Below are positions 46,351 to 54,510 of a stretch of 64,000 nucleotides of DNA, in pieces. A program made the translations under genes and the position numbers. This DNA comes from Prevotella sp. P3-122. GTDB taxonomy: Bacteria > Bacteroidota > Bacteroidia > Bacteroidales > Bacteroidaceae. The number at the start of each line of letters is the position of its first letter. Positions within the stretch are counted from its first letter, which is position 1. Under the pieces are notes generated by a model. The model was not told the origin of the DNA. It made no database searches and was given only the letters and a program-made list of their open reading frames with translations. The stretch is taken from contig NZ_NPJH01000097.1 of NCBI RefSeq assembly GCF_002251365.1, forward strand, positions 1-64,000. Reading direction: 5' to 3'.

Positions 46351-46568
46351 AGGTATCACAGGCAGAATTTCAGAACATGAAAGAGGAGATAGTCAAAGAC
46401 CTTATCTCCCGACTGATGGACGAGCGTGGTCTTTCTATGGAGCAGGCCTTTGATGTCGTCTATACCTCACGTTTGTTTGAAAAATTGAATAATCCGAAGA
46501 CTGGACTTTTCTTTCAGTCCTCTGGCTATGTATATAGTTATCTGGCAGAAGAACTGCAACCTACATAA
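46347..46568 (+). CDS. DUF3791-like protein, third gene of the cassette
   Basis: A 73-residue protein, MKVSQAEFQNMKEEIVKDLI, then LSMEQAFDVVYTSRLFEKLN and FFQSSGYVYSYLAEELQ. It matches the second, more divergent DUF3791 type that follows DUF3990 genes. Its start overlaps the DUF3990 stop by 4 bp. Two partners of similar size flanking one larger gene suggest a three-part system; I cannot tell which partner would neutralise the middle protein. Confidence 0.75.
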   Translation: MKVSQAEFQNMKEEIVKDLISRLMDERGLSMEQAFDVVYTSRLFEKLNNPKTGLFFQSSGYVYSYLAEELQPT

Positions 46569-46962
46569 ACCTCAAATCCGCAAGCAATCTCAATGGCAGT
46601 AAAGAGCTTGAACACTATGCACCATGATAGTATGAGCGTGAATTTTGTCCGATTTGGGCACACATTCCCCTTACCCCACAATGCGACTTGAGGTAATACG
46701 CAGATTAAAACCATAAGGAACGGACGCCAATTGCAAGTCAATATGTCAGTTGGCTGCCATTCAGAAAGTCTGCAATATTCACTTGTAACACACCCAGCAT
46801 TTTTCCACTGAGCCATGAAACAACCCAGGGTGCCGCTACGCTTTACCCTGGGCTATGTGCTTCTGCGCCTACAGCGCGATAATTACCAACATAAACAATA
46901 CTCGAATCCCTCAAACACCTCGATAATGGTATCATCAATCACCCCCTCAAACCCCTCGAACC
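46569..46962. repeat. Gene-free spacer with right flanking repeat
   Basis: No supported gene. It contains TTTTTCCACTGAGCC (46801-46815), shared with the ends of repeat elements A and B; a stem ACCCAGGGT...ACCCTGGG (about 46827-46853); and the right flanking GCGC repeat (46865-46896, GCGCCTACAGCGCGATAATT). A 64-codon frame at 46815 only translates this repeat, a sequence type I recall as often misannotated in Bacteroidales. Confidence 0.65.
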
Positions 46963-47041
46963 TCAGACCTTCGTCCTTTGACCTTAGCCTTTCGACCTTC
47001 GACCTTTGACCTTTGACCTTTGACCTTTGACCTTTGACCTC
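46963..47041 (+). repeat. Heptamer repeat tract (CCTTTGA)n
   Basis: Six or so perfect copies of ACCTTTG (47000-47040) follow degenerate units such as ACCTTCG, ACCTTAG and CCTTTCG. A related tract in opposite orientation is at 55556-55601. Confidence 0.8.
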
Positions 47042-47071
47042 AGCCCCAACTTAAATAAAAACAAAATAAAA

Positions 47072-47112
47072 AGGGAATAATTTTGCAATTTCGAAATTAT
47101 TCCCTATTTTTG
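47072..47112 (+). promoter_or_regulatory. Promoter of the lplA-gcv operon inside an inverted repeat
   Basis: TTTG (47082-47085) and TATTTTTG (47105-47112) match the Bacteroidota promoter with a 19-nt gap. The arms AGGGAATAATTT (47072-47083) and AAATTATTCCCT (47094-47105) form a perfect 12-bp inverted repeat that overlaps both boxes. Confidence 0.7.
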
Positions 47113-47161
47113 TGTCGAATTTACGAGCTTAAAGGAACACCCCCATAACAACAAGACACAA

Positions 47162-48139
47162 ATGATTTACATCGCACTGAAGACAGAGAAACCCAGGAGA
47201 CTGAGTTTTTATCTGGCAATGGAGGAATACGTTGCACGAAAGCTGAACAGCGACGAGGACTGTTTCTTCATGTGGCAGGTAGAACCAAGCGTCATCTTTG
47301 GAAGAAACCAGCTCGTGGAGAACGAGGTAAACCTTGAATACTGCAAGGCCAAGGGCATCAGAACGTACAGGCGTAAGAGCGGCGGCGGCTGTGTATACGC
47401 GGACATGAGCAACATAATGTTCTCGTACATCACGCGGAGCGAGAACGTATCGTTGACATTCAACAGATACACCAACATGGTTACGGACATGCTGCGCACA
47501 CTCGGTGTGCCAGCCGAGGCGTCTGGCCGAAACGACATTATGATTGACGGAAGGAAGGTGTCGGGTAACGCCTTCTACCATATACCCGGCCACTCCATAG
47601 TACACGGCACCATGCTCTACGACACCAACATGGAGAATATGGTGGCATCAATAACGCCATCCGACGAGAAGCTCATATCGAAAGGAGTGAAAAGCGTCAG
47701 ACAGCACATAGCCCTTCTGAAAGACTATATAGACCTCGACATCGAGGCTTTCAAGAGATACATGCGTGAGCACCTATGCACCAGCGAGACCATACTCGAC
47801 GAGGAGGCCGAGAGGGACATAGAGGACATAGAGAGGGAATATCTCACACAGGAGTTCATCTATGGCAGCAATCCGAGATACACGCAGGTGAACAGGCAGA
47901 GAATAGAAGGTGTGGGAGACATAGAGGTGAGGATGGAAATAAAGAACGGCATCATCAAGTCGGTGAACATCCTCGGCGACTATTTCCTGCTTGGCGACCT
48001 GAACGCGGAGATTATACAGCCGCTCACAGGACAGCCCCTCGACCATGACAGCATCTTCGCCGCACTGCCCGAACACCCCGAACAGATAATAAGGAATATA
48101 ACTAAAAACCAATTAACATCTTTAATATATGGAAAATAA
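47162..48139 (+). CDS. lplA: Lipoate-protein ligase A
   Basis: Attaches lipoate to the H protein and to other lipoyl domains using ATP. The lipoate/ATP motif is YRRKSGGGCVYADMSNIMFS (about residues 67-86), followed by RNDIMIDGRKVSGNAFY with the catalytic Lys and HGTMLYDTNMENM. At 325 residues it also has the C-terminal accessory domain. It leads the glycine cleavage operon and overlaps gcvT by 11 bp, which makes GcvH the obvious client. Confidence 0.93.
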   Translation: MIYIALKTEKPRRLSFYLAMEEYVARKLNSDEDCFFMWQVEPSVIFGRNQLVENEVNLEYCKAKGIRTYRRKSGGGCVYADMSNIMFSYITRSENVSLTFNRYTNMVTDMLRTLGVPAEASGRNDIMIDGRKVSGNAFYHIPGHSIVHGTMLYDTNMENMVASITPSDEKLISKGVKSVRQHIALLKDYIDLDIEAFKRYMREHLCTSETILDEEAERDIEDIEREYLTQEFIYGSNPRYTQVNRQRIEGVGDIEVRMEIKNGIIKSVNILGDYFLLGDLNAEIIQPLTGQPLDHDSIFAALPEHPEQIIRNITKNQLTSLIYGK

Positions 48140-49223
48140 AAGAACGTGTCTCTACGACCGGCATGTTGCCCTGGGAGCACTAATCTCTCCCTTCGGAGGC
48201 TTTGACATGCCAATACAGTACTCAAACATCATCGACGAACATGAGGCTGTAAGAAAGCACTGCGGAGTGTTCGACGTCAGCCACATGGGCGAGGTGTGGG
48301 TGAGCGGGCCCGATGCCGAGCGATATGTAAACCACATCTTCACCAACAATATCGCCGGCGCACCCTTGCACAAGATCTACTACGGCATGATGCTCTACCC
48401 CAACGGCGGCACCGTGGACGACCTGCTGGTGTACAAGATGGGTGACAACAAGTTCTTCATCGTCATCAACGCCGCAAACATCGACAAGGACGTGGAGTGG
48501 ATGATGCAGAATGCCGAGGGCTTCGACGTAACCATAGACCACCGTTCTGACTATTACGGCCAGTTGGCCGTTCAGGGTCCCGAGGCAGAGAAGGTTGTTG
48601 AGGAAGTATTGGGACTGGCATGCGCTGAGCTGGCGTTCTATACAGCCAAGACCATAGACACCTGTGGCGAGACCATTATCGTGAGCCGCACGGGCTATAC
48701 CGGTGAGGACGGATTTGAGATATACGGCTCCCACGACTTTATCGTCGCACAATGGGACAAGCTCATGGAGAGCGGACGCTGCAAGCCGTGCGGCCTGGGC
48801 TGCCGCGACACCCTTCGCTTCGAGGTAGGACTGCCCCTGTATGGCGACGAGCTGTCTGCCGACATATCTCCTATCATGGCCGGCCTCGGCTTCTTCTGCA
48901 AACTCGACAAAGAGGAATTCATCGGCAAGGAGGCACTTGCTGAGCAGAAGGCCAATGGCGTAGCCAGGAAACTGGTGGGAATAGAGCTGAAGGACAAGGC
49001 CATCCCTCGCCACGGATATACCGTCCTCAACGCTCAGGGCGAGCCTGTAGGAGAAATCACCACGGGCTACCACTGCATATCCGTTGACAAGTCAGTGGCC
49101 ATGGCCCTGGTCGATGCACGATACGCACAACTCGGCACAGAGCTGAAAGTACAGATAAGGAAGAAGGTGTTCGACGGAACCGTCGTAAAGAAGAAGTTCT
49201 ACGAGAAGCACTACAAGCAGTAG
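48129..49223 (+). CDS. gcvT: Aminomethyltransferase (T protein of glycine cleavage)
   Basis: Transfers the methylene group from the aminomethyl-lipoyl arm of GcvH to tetrahydrofolate, releasing ammonia. Its 364 residues include GAFGGFD-type opening (ISPFGGFDMPIQY), GVFDVSHMGEVWVSGPDAE, RTGYTGEDGFEIYG and the GLGCRDTLRFEVGLPLYGDE motif. Length and motifs are those of a complete T protein. It starts 11 bp inside lplA, so the two are translated together. Confidence 0.97.
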   Translation: MENKRTCLYDRHVALGALISPFGGFDMPIQYSNIIDEHEAVRKHCGVFDVSHMGEVWVSGPDAERYVNHIFTNNIAGAPLHKIYYGMMLYPNGGTVDDLLVYKMGDNKFFIVINAANIDKDVEWMMQNAEGFDVTIDHRSDYYGQLAVQGPEAEKVVEEVLGLACAELAFYTAKTIDTCGETIIVSRTGYTGEDGFEIYGSHDFIVAQWDKLMESGRCKPCGLGCRDTLRFEVGLPLYGDELSADISPIMAGLGFFCKLDKEEFIGKEALAEQKANGVARKLVGIELKDKAIPRHGYTVLNAQGEPVGEITTGYHCISVDKSVAMALVDARYAQLGTELKVQIRKKVFDGTVVKKKFYEKHYKQ

Positions 49224-49288
49224 GCGTATAAGTATAAAGGAAAATACATCAACAACAATAAGAACAAATATAAAAAAGTAACAACACT

Positions 49289-49666
49289 ATGGCAAAAGTA
49301 ATTGAAGGACTCTACTATAGCGAGTCACACGAGTATGTAAAAGTTGAGGGCGAGTACGGTTATATCGGCATTACCGACTATGCCCAGCACGAGTTGGGAA
49401 ACGTCGTATACGTGGACATGCCCGACGTTGACGACGAGGTCAGCGCAGGCGAGGAGTTCGGAGCCGTAGAGAGTGTGAAGGCCGCCAGCGACCTCAACTC
49501 TCCCGTAAGCGGCACCGTGGTCGAGGTGAACAGCGCACTTGAGGACGAGCCCGAGCTGCTCAACAGCGATGCCTTCGGCAACTGGATTATAAAGGTCCGT
49601 ATCGAGAACCCCGACGAGCTGCAGTCGCTCATGAGCGCAAGCGAGTACGAGGCTATCTGCAAATAA
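49289..49666 (+). CDS. gcvH: Glycine cleavage system H protein
   Basis: Small lipoyl carrier (125 residues) that shuttles the aminomethyl intermediate among the P, T and L proteins. The lipoylated Lys lies in FGAVESVKAASDLNSPVSG. The N-terminus YYSESHEYVKVEGEYGYIGI and the conserved GNVVYVDMP strand complete the fold. Spacing is 65 bp after gcvT and 46 bp before gcvPA. Confidence 0.98.
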   Translation: MAKVIEGLYYSESHEYVKVEGEYGYIGITDYAQHELGNVVYVDMPDVDDEVSAGEEFGAVESVKAASDLNSPVSGTVVEVNSALEDEPELLNSDAFGNWIIKVRIENPDELQSLMSASEYEAICK

Positions 49667-49712
49667 CGGCCAGACAACGTCATCACACATTCAACAAAAT
49701 TTCATTATCCAC

Positions 49713-51029
49713 ATGAAATATTTTCCACATACCGCCGGGGATGTCAGCGAAATGCTCGAACGCTGCGGGGCAGACACCCTCGACGGCCTGTATGCCGACA
49801 TACCCGAAGGCATAAGGTTTAAGGGCGACTACGACATACCGTCGTCAATGAGCGAGCAGGAGATAAGACTGTTCTTCGACCAGCTCGCCAAACAGAACAG
49901 GCAGCTGACATGCTTTGCCGGAGCTGGTGTCTACGACCACTACGTGCCCGCACTCATACCACAGATAGCAGGCAGAAGCGAATTCCTTACAAGCTACACA
50001 CCATATCAGGCAGAAATATCGCAGGGCACCCTGCACTACATCTTCGAATACCAGAGCATGATGGCAGAGCTTACCGGCATGGACATCTCCAACGCCTCGC
50101 TATACGATGGAGCGACAGCTACAGCAGAGGCAGCAATGATGGCATGTGCCGCAACCAAGAAATGCGATACCGTGCTGCTTTCCGAAACCGTTGACCCGAA
50201 GGTGGCTGAGGTTGTCGACACCTATGCCCACTTCCACGGCATGAGGATTGTGCGCATACCAGAAAGCGACGGAACCACAGACTTCGTACAAATGGGCAAC
50301 CTGCTCGACAATGGCGGCGTGGCTGGTGTCATCGTTCAGCAACCCAACCGCTACGGCATCGTTGAGGACCTGCAGGGAGTGGCCGACAGCTGCCACGCAC
50401 ATAAGGCACTGTTGATTATGAACTCCATAGCTGCCGACCTCGCCGTGCTGAAGACTCCGGGAGAATGGGGCGCAGACATTGCCGTAGGCGAAGGACAGTC
50501 ACTCGGAATACCTATGTCATGGGGCGGACCGTATATAGGATATATGTGTACCACCGAGAAACTCATGCGCAAGATGCCCGGACGAATAGTCGGAAAGACC
50601 CAGGACAGCAACGGCCAGCGAGCATTCGTGCTGACCCTGCAGGCCCGCGAGCAGCACATCCGCCGTCAGAAGGCAACGTCAAACATCTGCAGCAACCAGT
50701 CGCTCATGGCACTATGGGTAACCATCTACATGGCCACCATGGGCAAGAAAGGACTCAGGGAGGCCGCGCAGATGTCGTGCGACGCTGCCCACTATCTCGC
50801 AGAGGCGCTTTGCGGCGACCCGAGGTTCACACTCACCTACGACAAGCCATTCTTCAACGAGTTCTGTGTTACCTACGACGGCAACCTTGACGAGCTCCTT
50901 GCCAAGCTCGCCGGCAACGGCATCTTCGGCGGAGTGAAGGTTGCTGACAACGTGCTCATGATAGCCGTTACCGAGAAGCGCACCAAGGAAGAAATTGACC
51001 AACTAATAAGCCTCTGCCATGAACAATAA
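49713..51029 (+). CDS. gcvPA: Glycine dehydrogenase (decarboxylating) subunit 1
   Basis: The N-terminal half of the P protein as a separate polypeptide of 438 residues; together with subunit 2 it decarboxylates glycine and loads the aminomethyl group on GcvH. Motifs include FAGAGVYDHYVPALIPQIA, TPYQAEISQGTLHYIFEYQS and DGATATAEAAMMA, and QTREQHIRR-type LQAREQHIRRQKATSNICSN. It overlaps gcvPB by 11 bp. The two-subunit form is the rule in Firmicutes and archaea; I recall a single-chain P protein in Bacteroides. Confidence 0.95.
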   Translation: MKYFPHTAGDVSEMLERCGADTLDGLYADIPEGIRFKGDYDIPSSMSEQEIRLFFDQLAKQNRQLTCFAGAGVYDHYVPALIPQIAGRSEFLTSYTPYQAEISQGTLHYIFEYQSMMAELTGMDISNASLYDGATATAEAAMMACAATKKCDTVLLSETVDPKVAEVVDTYAHFHGMRIVRIPESDGTTDFVQMGNLLDNGGVAGVIVQQPNRYGIVEDLQGVADSCHAHKALLIMNSIAADLAVLKTPGEWGADIAVGEGQSLGIPMSWGGPYIGYMCTTEKLMRKMPGRIVGKTQDSNGQRAFVLTLQAREQHIRRQKATSNICSNQSLMALWVTIYMATMGKKGLREAAQMSCDAAHYLAEALCGDPRFTLTYDKPFFNEFCVTYDGNLDELLAKLAGNGIFGGVKVADNVLMIAVTEKRTKEEIDQLISLCHEQ

Positions 51030-52407
51030 GATATACGACAAGCTCATATTCGAGCTATCAAAGGAAGGTAGGCAGGCATACTCTCTGCCACAGAACAAGT
51101 TTGGACATTGCCAGCTGCCACAGCAGCTGCTCAGACAACAGGCCGCCGATCTGCCCGAGGTTGATGAGCTTACGGTAGTAAGGCACTACACCAACCACAG
51201 CGGCAACAACTTCGGTGTTGACAACGGCTTCTATCCTCTTGGCAGCTGCACCATGAAGTATAATCCCAAAATCAATGAGGAAATAGCCGCCATGCCGGCT
51301 TTTGCCAACCTCCATCCCCTGCAGCCCGCCGACACCGTCAGGGGCGCACAGCAGGCCCACGACACTCTGCGCAAGTGTCTGGCTGCCCTCACCGGACTCC
51401 ATGACTTCACCCTAAAGCCCTGCGCAGGCGCCCACGGCGAGCTTACCGGCCTGATGATTATCCGCGCATACCACGAGGCCAATGGTGACACACGCCGTAC
51501 CAAGGTCATCGTTCCCGACTCTGCCCACGGCACCAATCCAGCCTCGGCAGCCGTCTGCGGTCTTGACATCATAGAGGTGAAGAGCACAGCCGAGGGAATT
51601 GTGGACGTAGAGGACCTTAAAGGACTGCTTGACGACAGCGTGGCAGCGATGATGATGACAAACCCCAATACCCTGGGACTCTTCGAGAGGCAGATACCGG
51701 AGATAGCACAGCTCGTTCACGACTGCGGAGCACTGATGTACTACGATGGCGCCAACCTCAACCCCATGCTGGGCGTATGCCGTCCCGGCGACATGGGATT
51801 CGACGTCATGCATATCAATCTCCACAAGACATTCTCCACTCCTCACGGAGGTGGTGGCCCGGGCAGCGGACCGGTTGGCGTAAGGGAGGGACTGGAGAAA
51901 TTCTTCCCTCAGGTGAACCCCTACCACGGCAACTTTGCCGTAGAGCTGCGTGCCCTTACCTACATCCTCACTCTTGGCAAGGAGAATATCAGGATGGTTG
52001 GACCGCTCGCTACCCTCAACGCCAACTACATCAAGGAGAGCCTCAAGGACCTCTACGAGCTGCCCATAGGCGGAATGTGCATGCACGAGTTCGTATTCAA
52101 CGGACTGAAGGACAAGTCCACAGGAGTGACAACCATGGATGTGGCCAAGCGACTTCTCGACTACGGCTACCATGCCCCAACCATCTACTTCCCTCTGCTC
52201 TTCCATGAGTCCATGATGATAGAGCCTACGGAAAACGAAAGCCGTGAGACCATCGACGCGTTCATCGACGTTATGAGAACCATAGCCCGCGAGGCTGCCG
52301 AGACACCCGAAATTGTCAAGGGTGCCCCCCACTCCACTCCGATAACACGCATTAACGACGTGCTCGCAGCCAAGACACCAGTACTCACCTACAAGCAGAT
52401 GAAATGA
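51019..52407 (+). CDS. gcvPB: Glycine dehydrogenase (decarboxylating) subunit 2
   Basis: C-terminal half of the P protein (462 residues), which binds pyridoxal phosphate. The cofactor Lys lies in VMHINLHKTFSTPHGGGGPG. HYTNHSGNNFGVDNGFYPLG and SCTMKYNPKINEE mark the N-terminus of this subunit, and PDSAHGTNPASAAVCGL is also diagnostic. It overlaps gcvPA by 11 bp and lpdA by 4 bp (ATGA), showing tight translational coupling. Confidence 0.96.
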   Translation: MNNKIYDKLIFELSKEGRQAYSLPQNKFGHCQLPQQLLRQQAADLPEVDELTVVRHYTNHSGNNFGVDNGFYPLGSCTMKYNPKINEEIAAMPAFANLHPLQPADTVRGAQQAHDTLRKCLAALTGLHDFTLKPCAGAHGELTGLMIIRAYHEANGDTRRTKVIVPDSAHGTNPASAAVCGLDIIEVKSTAEGIVDVEDLKGLLDDSVAAMMMTNPNTLGLFERQIPEIAQLVHDCGALMYYDGANLNPMLGVCRPGDMGFDVMHINLHKTFSTPHGGGGPGSGPVGVREGLEKFFPQVNPYHGNFAVELRALTYILTLGKENIRMVGPLATLNANYIKESLKDLYELPIGGMCMHEFVFNGLKDKSTGVTTMDVAKRLLDYGYHAPTIYFPLLFHESMMIEPTENESRETIDAFIDVMRTIAREAAETPEIVKGAPHSTPITRINDVLAAKTPVLTYKQMK

Positions 52408-53699
52408 AGACAGACCTCCTTATTATAGGTAGCGGACCCGGCGGCTATCGTGCCGCCGGCTACGCTGCCCGCAACGGACTTAGCGTGGTTGTGGCAGAGC
52501 GCGACCAGGCTGGTGGCACATGTCTCAACGCAGGGTGCATACCAACGAAATGCCTTGCCCACGACGCATCTGCCGCACCCTCAGACTTTGCTTCAGCCAT
52601 GGAGCGCAAGGCATTGGTTACACAGCAGTTACGCACAGGCGTTGAACAACTGCTTTCAGCCCCAGGCATCACTCTTGTCAAGGGACAGGCAGCATTTACC
52701 GATGAGCACACTGTTACCATTGGCGACACCATCGTAGAGGCAGACAACATCATCATAGCCACAGGGTCAGAATCGAGGATGCCTCCCATCACAGGCATCG
52801 ACAATCCAAGGGTTATAACATCCACCGAGGCACTGCAACTGCAATCCCTCCCAGAGACCATGGTCATCGTCGGTGCAGGAGTCATTGGCATGGAGTTCGC
52901 CTCCATCCTGGCACGCTTCGGCAGCAAGGTTACAGTAATCGAATACCTCAAGGAATGTCTTCCGATGTTCGACAAGGACATTGCCAAGCGCCTCCGCAAG
53001 GCCATTGAGAAACAGGGTGTGACGTTCTTCATGGACTCAGCGGTCAGCGAGATTACAGACGAGGAAGTAATATTCAAGTCCAACAAGACCGGGGCGGAGA
53101 CAAGACTTCCTTGCGCCGGAGCCCCCGTACTGATAGCCACAGGCCGCAAGCCGTCCGTAGAGGGACTGAACCTTGAGGCCGCTGTAGTAGACTACGACGC
53201 TAAGGGCATAAAGACTGACGACTGCCTGCGCACAAGCCAGCCACACATCTACGCCATAGGCGATGTCACGGGCAAGCAGATGCTTGCGCACGCCGCCACA
53301 GCAATGGGCTTCCGCGCCGTAAACACCATCCTTGGCAAGAGCGACAAGATAAGGCTCGACATCATGCCATCGGCAGTGTTCACCTACCCTGAGGCAGCAA
53401 CAGTGGGACTGAGCGAGGACGCATGCAAGCAGCTCGGCAAGCCATGCAAATGCCTGAAGGGCTACCACAGGGCCAACGGCAAGGCACTTGCCATAGCAGA
53501 GCCGGAAGGAATGGTGAAGATTACAGCAGACACCGACGGCACGATACTCGGATGCACCGCCTACGGCGCGCACTCGGCAGACATGGTGCAGGAAATAGCG
53601 GCACTGATGAACTGCAACGCCACCACAGATGACCTTGCAAGCATCATACACATACACCCCACTCTGTCTGAGATATTGCAGGATATGTGTCTGGGATAA
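52404..53699 (+). CDS. lpdA: Dihydrolipoyl dehydrogenase (L protein)
   Basis: FAD-dependent enzyme that reoxidises the dihydrolipoyl arm of GcvH with NAD+. It has the first Rossmann loop LLIIGSGPGGYRAAGYAAR, the redox disulfide in GGTCLNAGCIPTKCL, the NAD-binding IVGAGVIGMEFASILARFGS and the catalytic His/Glu pair in HIHPTLSEIL near the C-terminus. At 431 residues it is somewhat shorter than E. coli Lpd. It closes the operon, which therefore encodes all four glycine cleavage proteins plus the lipoylating enzyme. Confidence 0.96.
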   Translation: MKTDLLIIGSGPGGYRAAGYAARNGLSVVVAERDQAGGTCLNAGCIPTKCLAHDASAAPSDFASAMERKALVTQQLRTGVEQLLSAPGITLVKGQAAFTDEHTVTIGDTIVEADNIIIATGSESRMPPITGIDNPRVITSTEALQLQSLPETMVIVGAGVIGMEFASILARFGSKVTVIEYLKECLPMFDKDIAKRLRKAIEKQGVTFFMDSAVSEITDEEVIFKSNKTGAETRLPCAGAPVLIATGRKPSVEGLNLEAAVVDYDAKGIKTDDCLRTSQPHIYAIGDVTGKQMLAHAATAMGFRAVNTILGKSDKIRLDIMPSAVFTYPEAATVGLSEDACKQLGKPCKCLKGYHRANGKALAIAEPEGMVKITADTDGTILGCTAYGAHSADMVQEIAALMNCNATTDDLASIIHIHPTLSEILQDMCLG

Positions 53700-53808
53700 A
53701 ACAGGAAAAGGTACTAAGCAACATGCGTTGTAAGCGCAAAAGCATTGATATTTCTTCGTATCCCGTTCAGCCTTGGCTGAGCGCAATGTAAAGAAGCATA
53801 ATAATTGA

Positions 53809-53849
53809 AGGTGTGTTCTATAAAACCATATCGTTTATAGAACACACCT
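53809..53849. terminator. Bidirectional terminator between lpdA and pncC
   Basis: AGGTGTGTTCTATAAA (53809-53824) pairs perfectly over 16 bp with 53834-53849 across a 9-nt loop. Convergent genes on both sides can share it. Confidence 0.85.
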
Positions 53850-53889
53850 CAAAAGAAAATAGTCACACCCAAAAGAAAATAGTTACACT
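53850..53889. repeat. 20-bp tandem duplication
   Basis: CAAAAGAAAATAGTCACACC (53850-53869) and a copy with two differences (53870-53889) follow the terminator directly; a third unit begins CAAAA. They include the ACACC end of the terminator stem. Confidence 0.7.
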
Positions 53890-53929
53890 CAAAATGTATA
53901 ACAGAATATTCTTTAGGCTGTTCCCTCTC

Positions 53930-54439
53930 TTATTCCTCGTTTTCCAGACAGTTTTTCTCCTTAATGTATTCCAGGAAGAGTCTGAGTGCCGTAGAGGCAG
54001 CAGCAGCGAGGTTTCTGTCTCTGCCGTTGTCCTCGGTGAGCTTGACTGTACGTATATCGTCAGGTTCGCCATAAGCTATCCATATCGTTCCGACAGGAAT
54101 TTCCGATGTTCCACCGCCTGGGCCTGCAATACCTGTCACAGCGACAGCATAATCGCAGTTAAGGGCGTGGCAAGCACCTGCAACCATCTGCTTGGCAACA
54201 ATTTCTGAAACAGCGGTATGCTCACGTATTGCCTCGGGGTCTACGTTGAGCAAGTTTTGCTTCACCTCGTCGGTGTAGCATACTATACCGCCCTTGAAAT
54301 AGTTGGATGCCCCTGGTGCGGCAATGATTGTCTGAGCTAAGCGGCCTCCCGTGCAGCTCTCGGCTGTACCGATGGTCTTGCCGTTATCGTAAAGAGCCTG
54401 CAGCAGCTCGCGGCTGATAATTTTGCTTTGTAAATCCAT
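53930..54439 (-). CDS. pncC: CinA C-terminal family nicotinamide-nucleotide amidohydrolase
   Basis: Deamidates nicotinamide mononucleotide in pyridine nucleotide recycling. The 169-residue protein is the stand-alone CinA C-terminal domain: TIGTAESCTGGRLAQTIIAA at the N-terminus, FKGGIVCYTDEVKQNLLNV, and VAVTGIAGPGGGTSEIPVGT at the middle. Its last gene position after tsaD (71-bp gap with a repeat) suggests that it may be co-transcribed with the map-tsaD group. Confidence 0.92.
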   Translation of the reverse strand: MDLQSKIISRELLQALYDNGKTIGTAESCTGGRLAQTIIAAPGASNYFKGGIVCYTDEVKQNLLNVDPEAIREHTAVSEIVAKQMVAGACHALNCDYAVAVTGIAGPGGGTSEIPVGTIWIAYGEPDDIRTVKLTEDNGRDRNLAAAASTALRLFLEYIKEKNCLENEE

Positions 54440-54456
54440 ATTTATGTATATATTAT

Positions 54457-54492
54457 TTTAAACTTCGCAAGTAGTAAAGAGGAGATAAATGA
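54457..54492 (+). repeat. AACTTCGCAAGTAGTAAA-type dispersed repeat
   Basis: TTTAAACTTCGCAAGTAGTA is followed by AGAGGAGATAAATGACG. The same two blocks, with one extra internal unit, are at 60444-60494; a related sequence is at 41697-41744. Confidence 0.75.
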
Positions 54493-54510
54493 CGGTTCAA
54501 TAAATACTCG

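Noticed and set aside
46815..47009. 64-codon frame
   Set aside because: It only translates a dispersed GCGC repeat and the start of the heptamer tract and resembles a common false prediction.
46569..47161. Glycine riboswitch before the glycine cleavage operon
   Set aside because: No tandem aptamer-like sequence was found; the spacer is occupied by repeats and a simple promoter.
53813..54208. 131-codon plus-strand frame after lpdA
   Set aside because: It runs through the bidirectional terminator and tandem repeats and then antisense to pncC.
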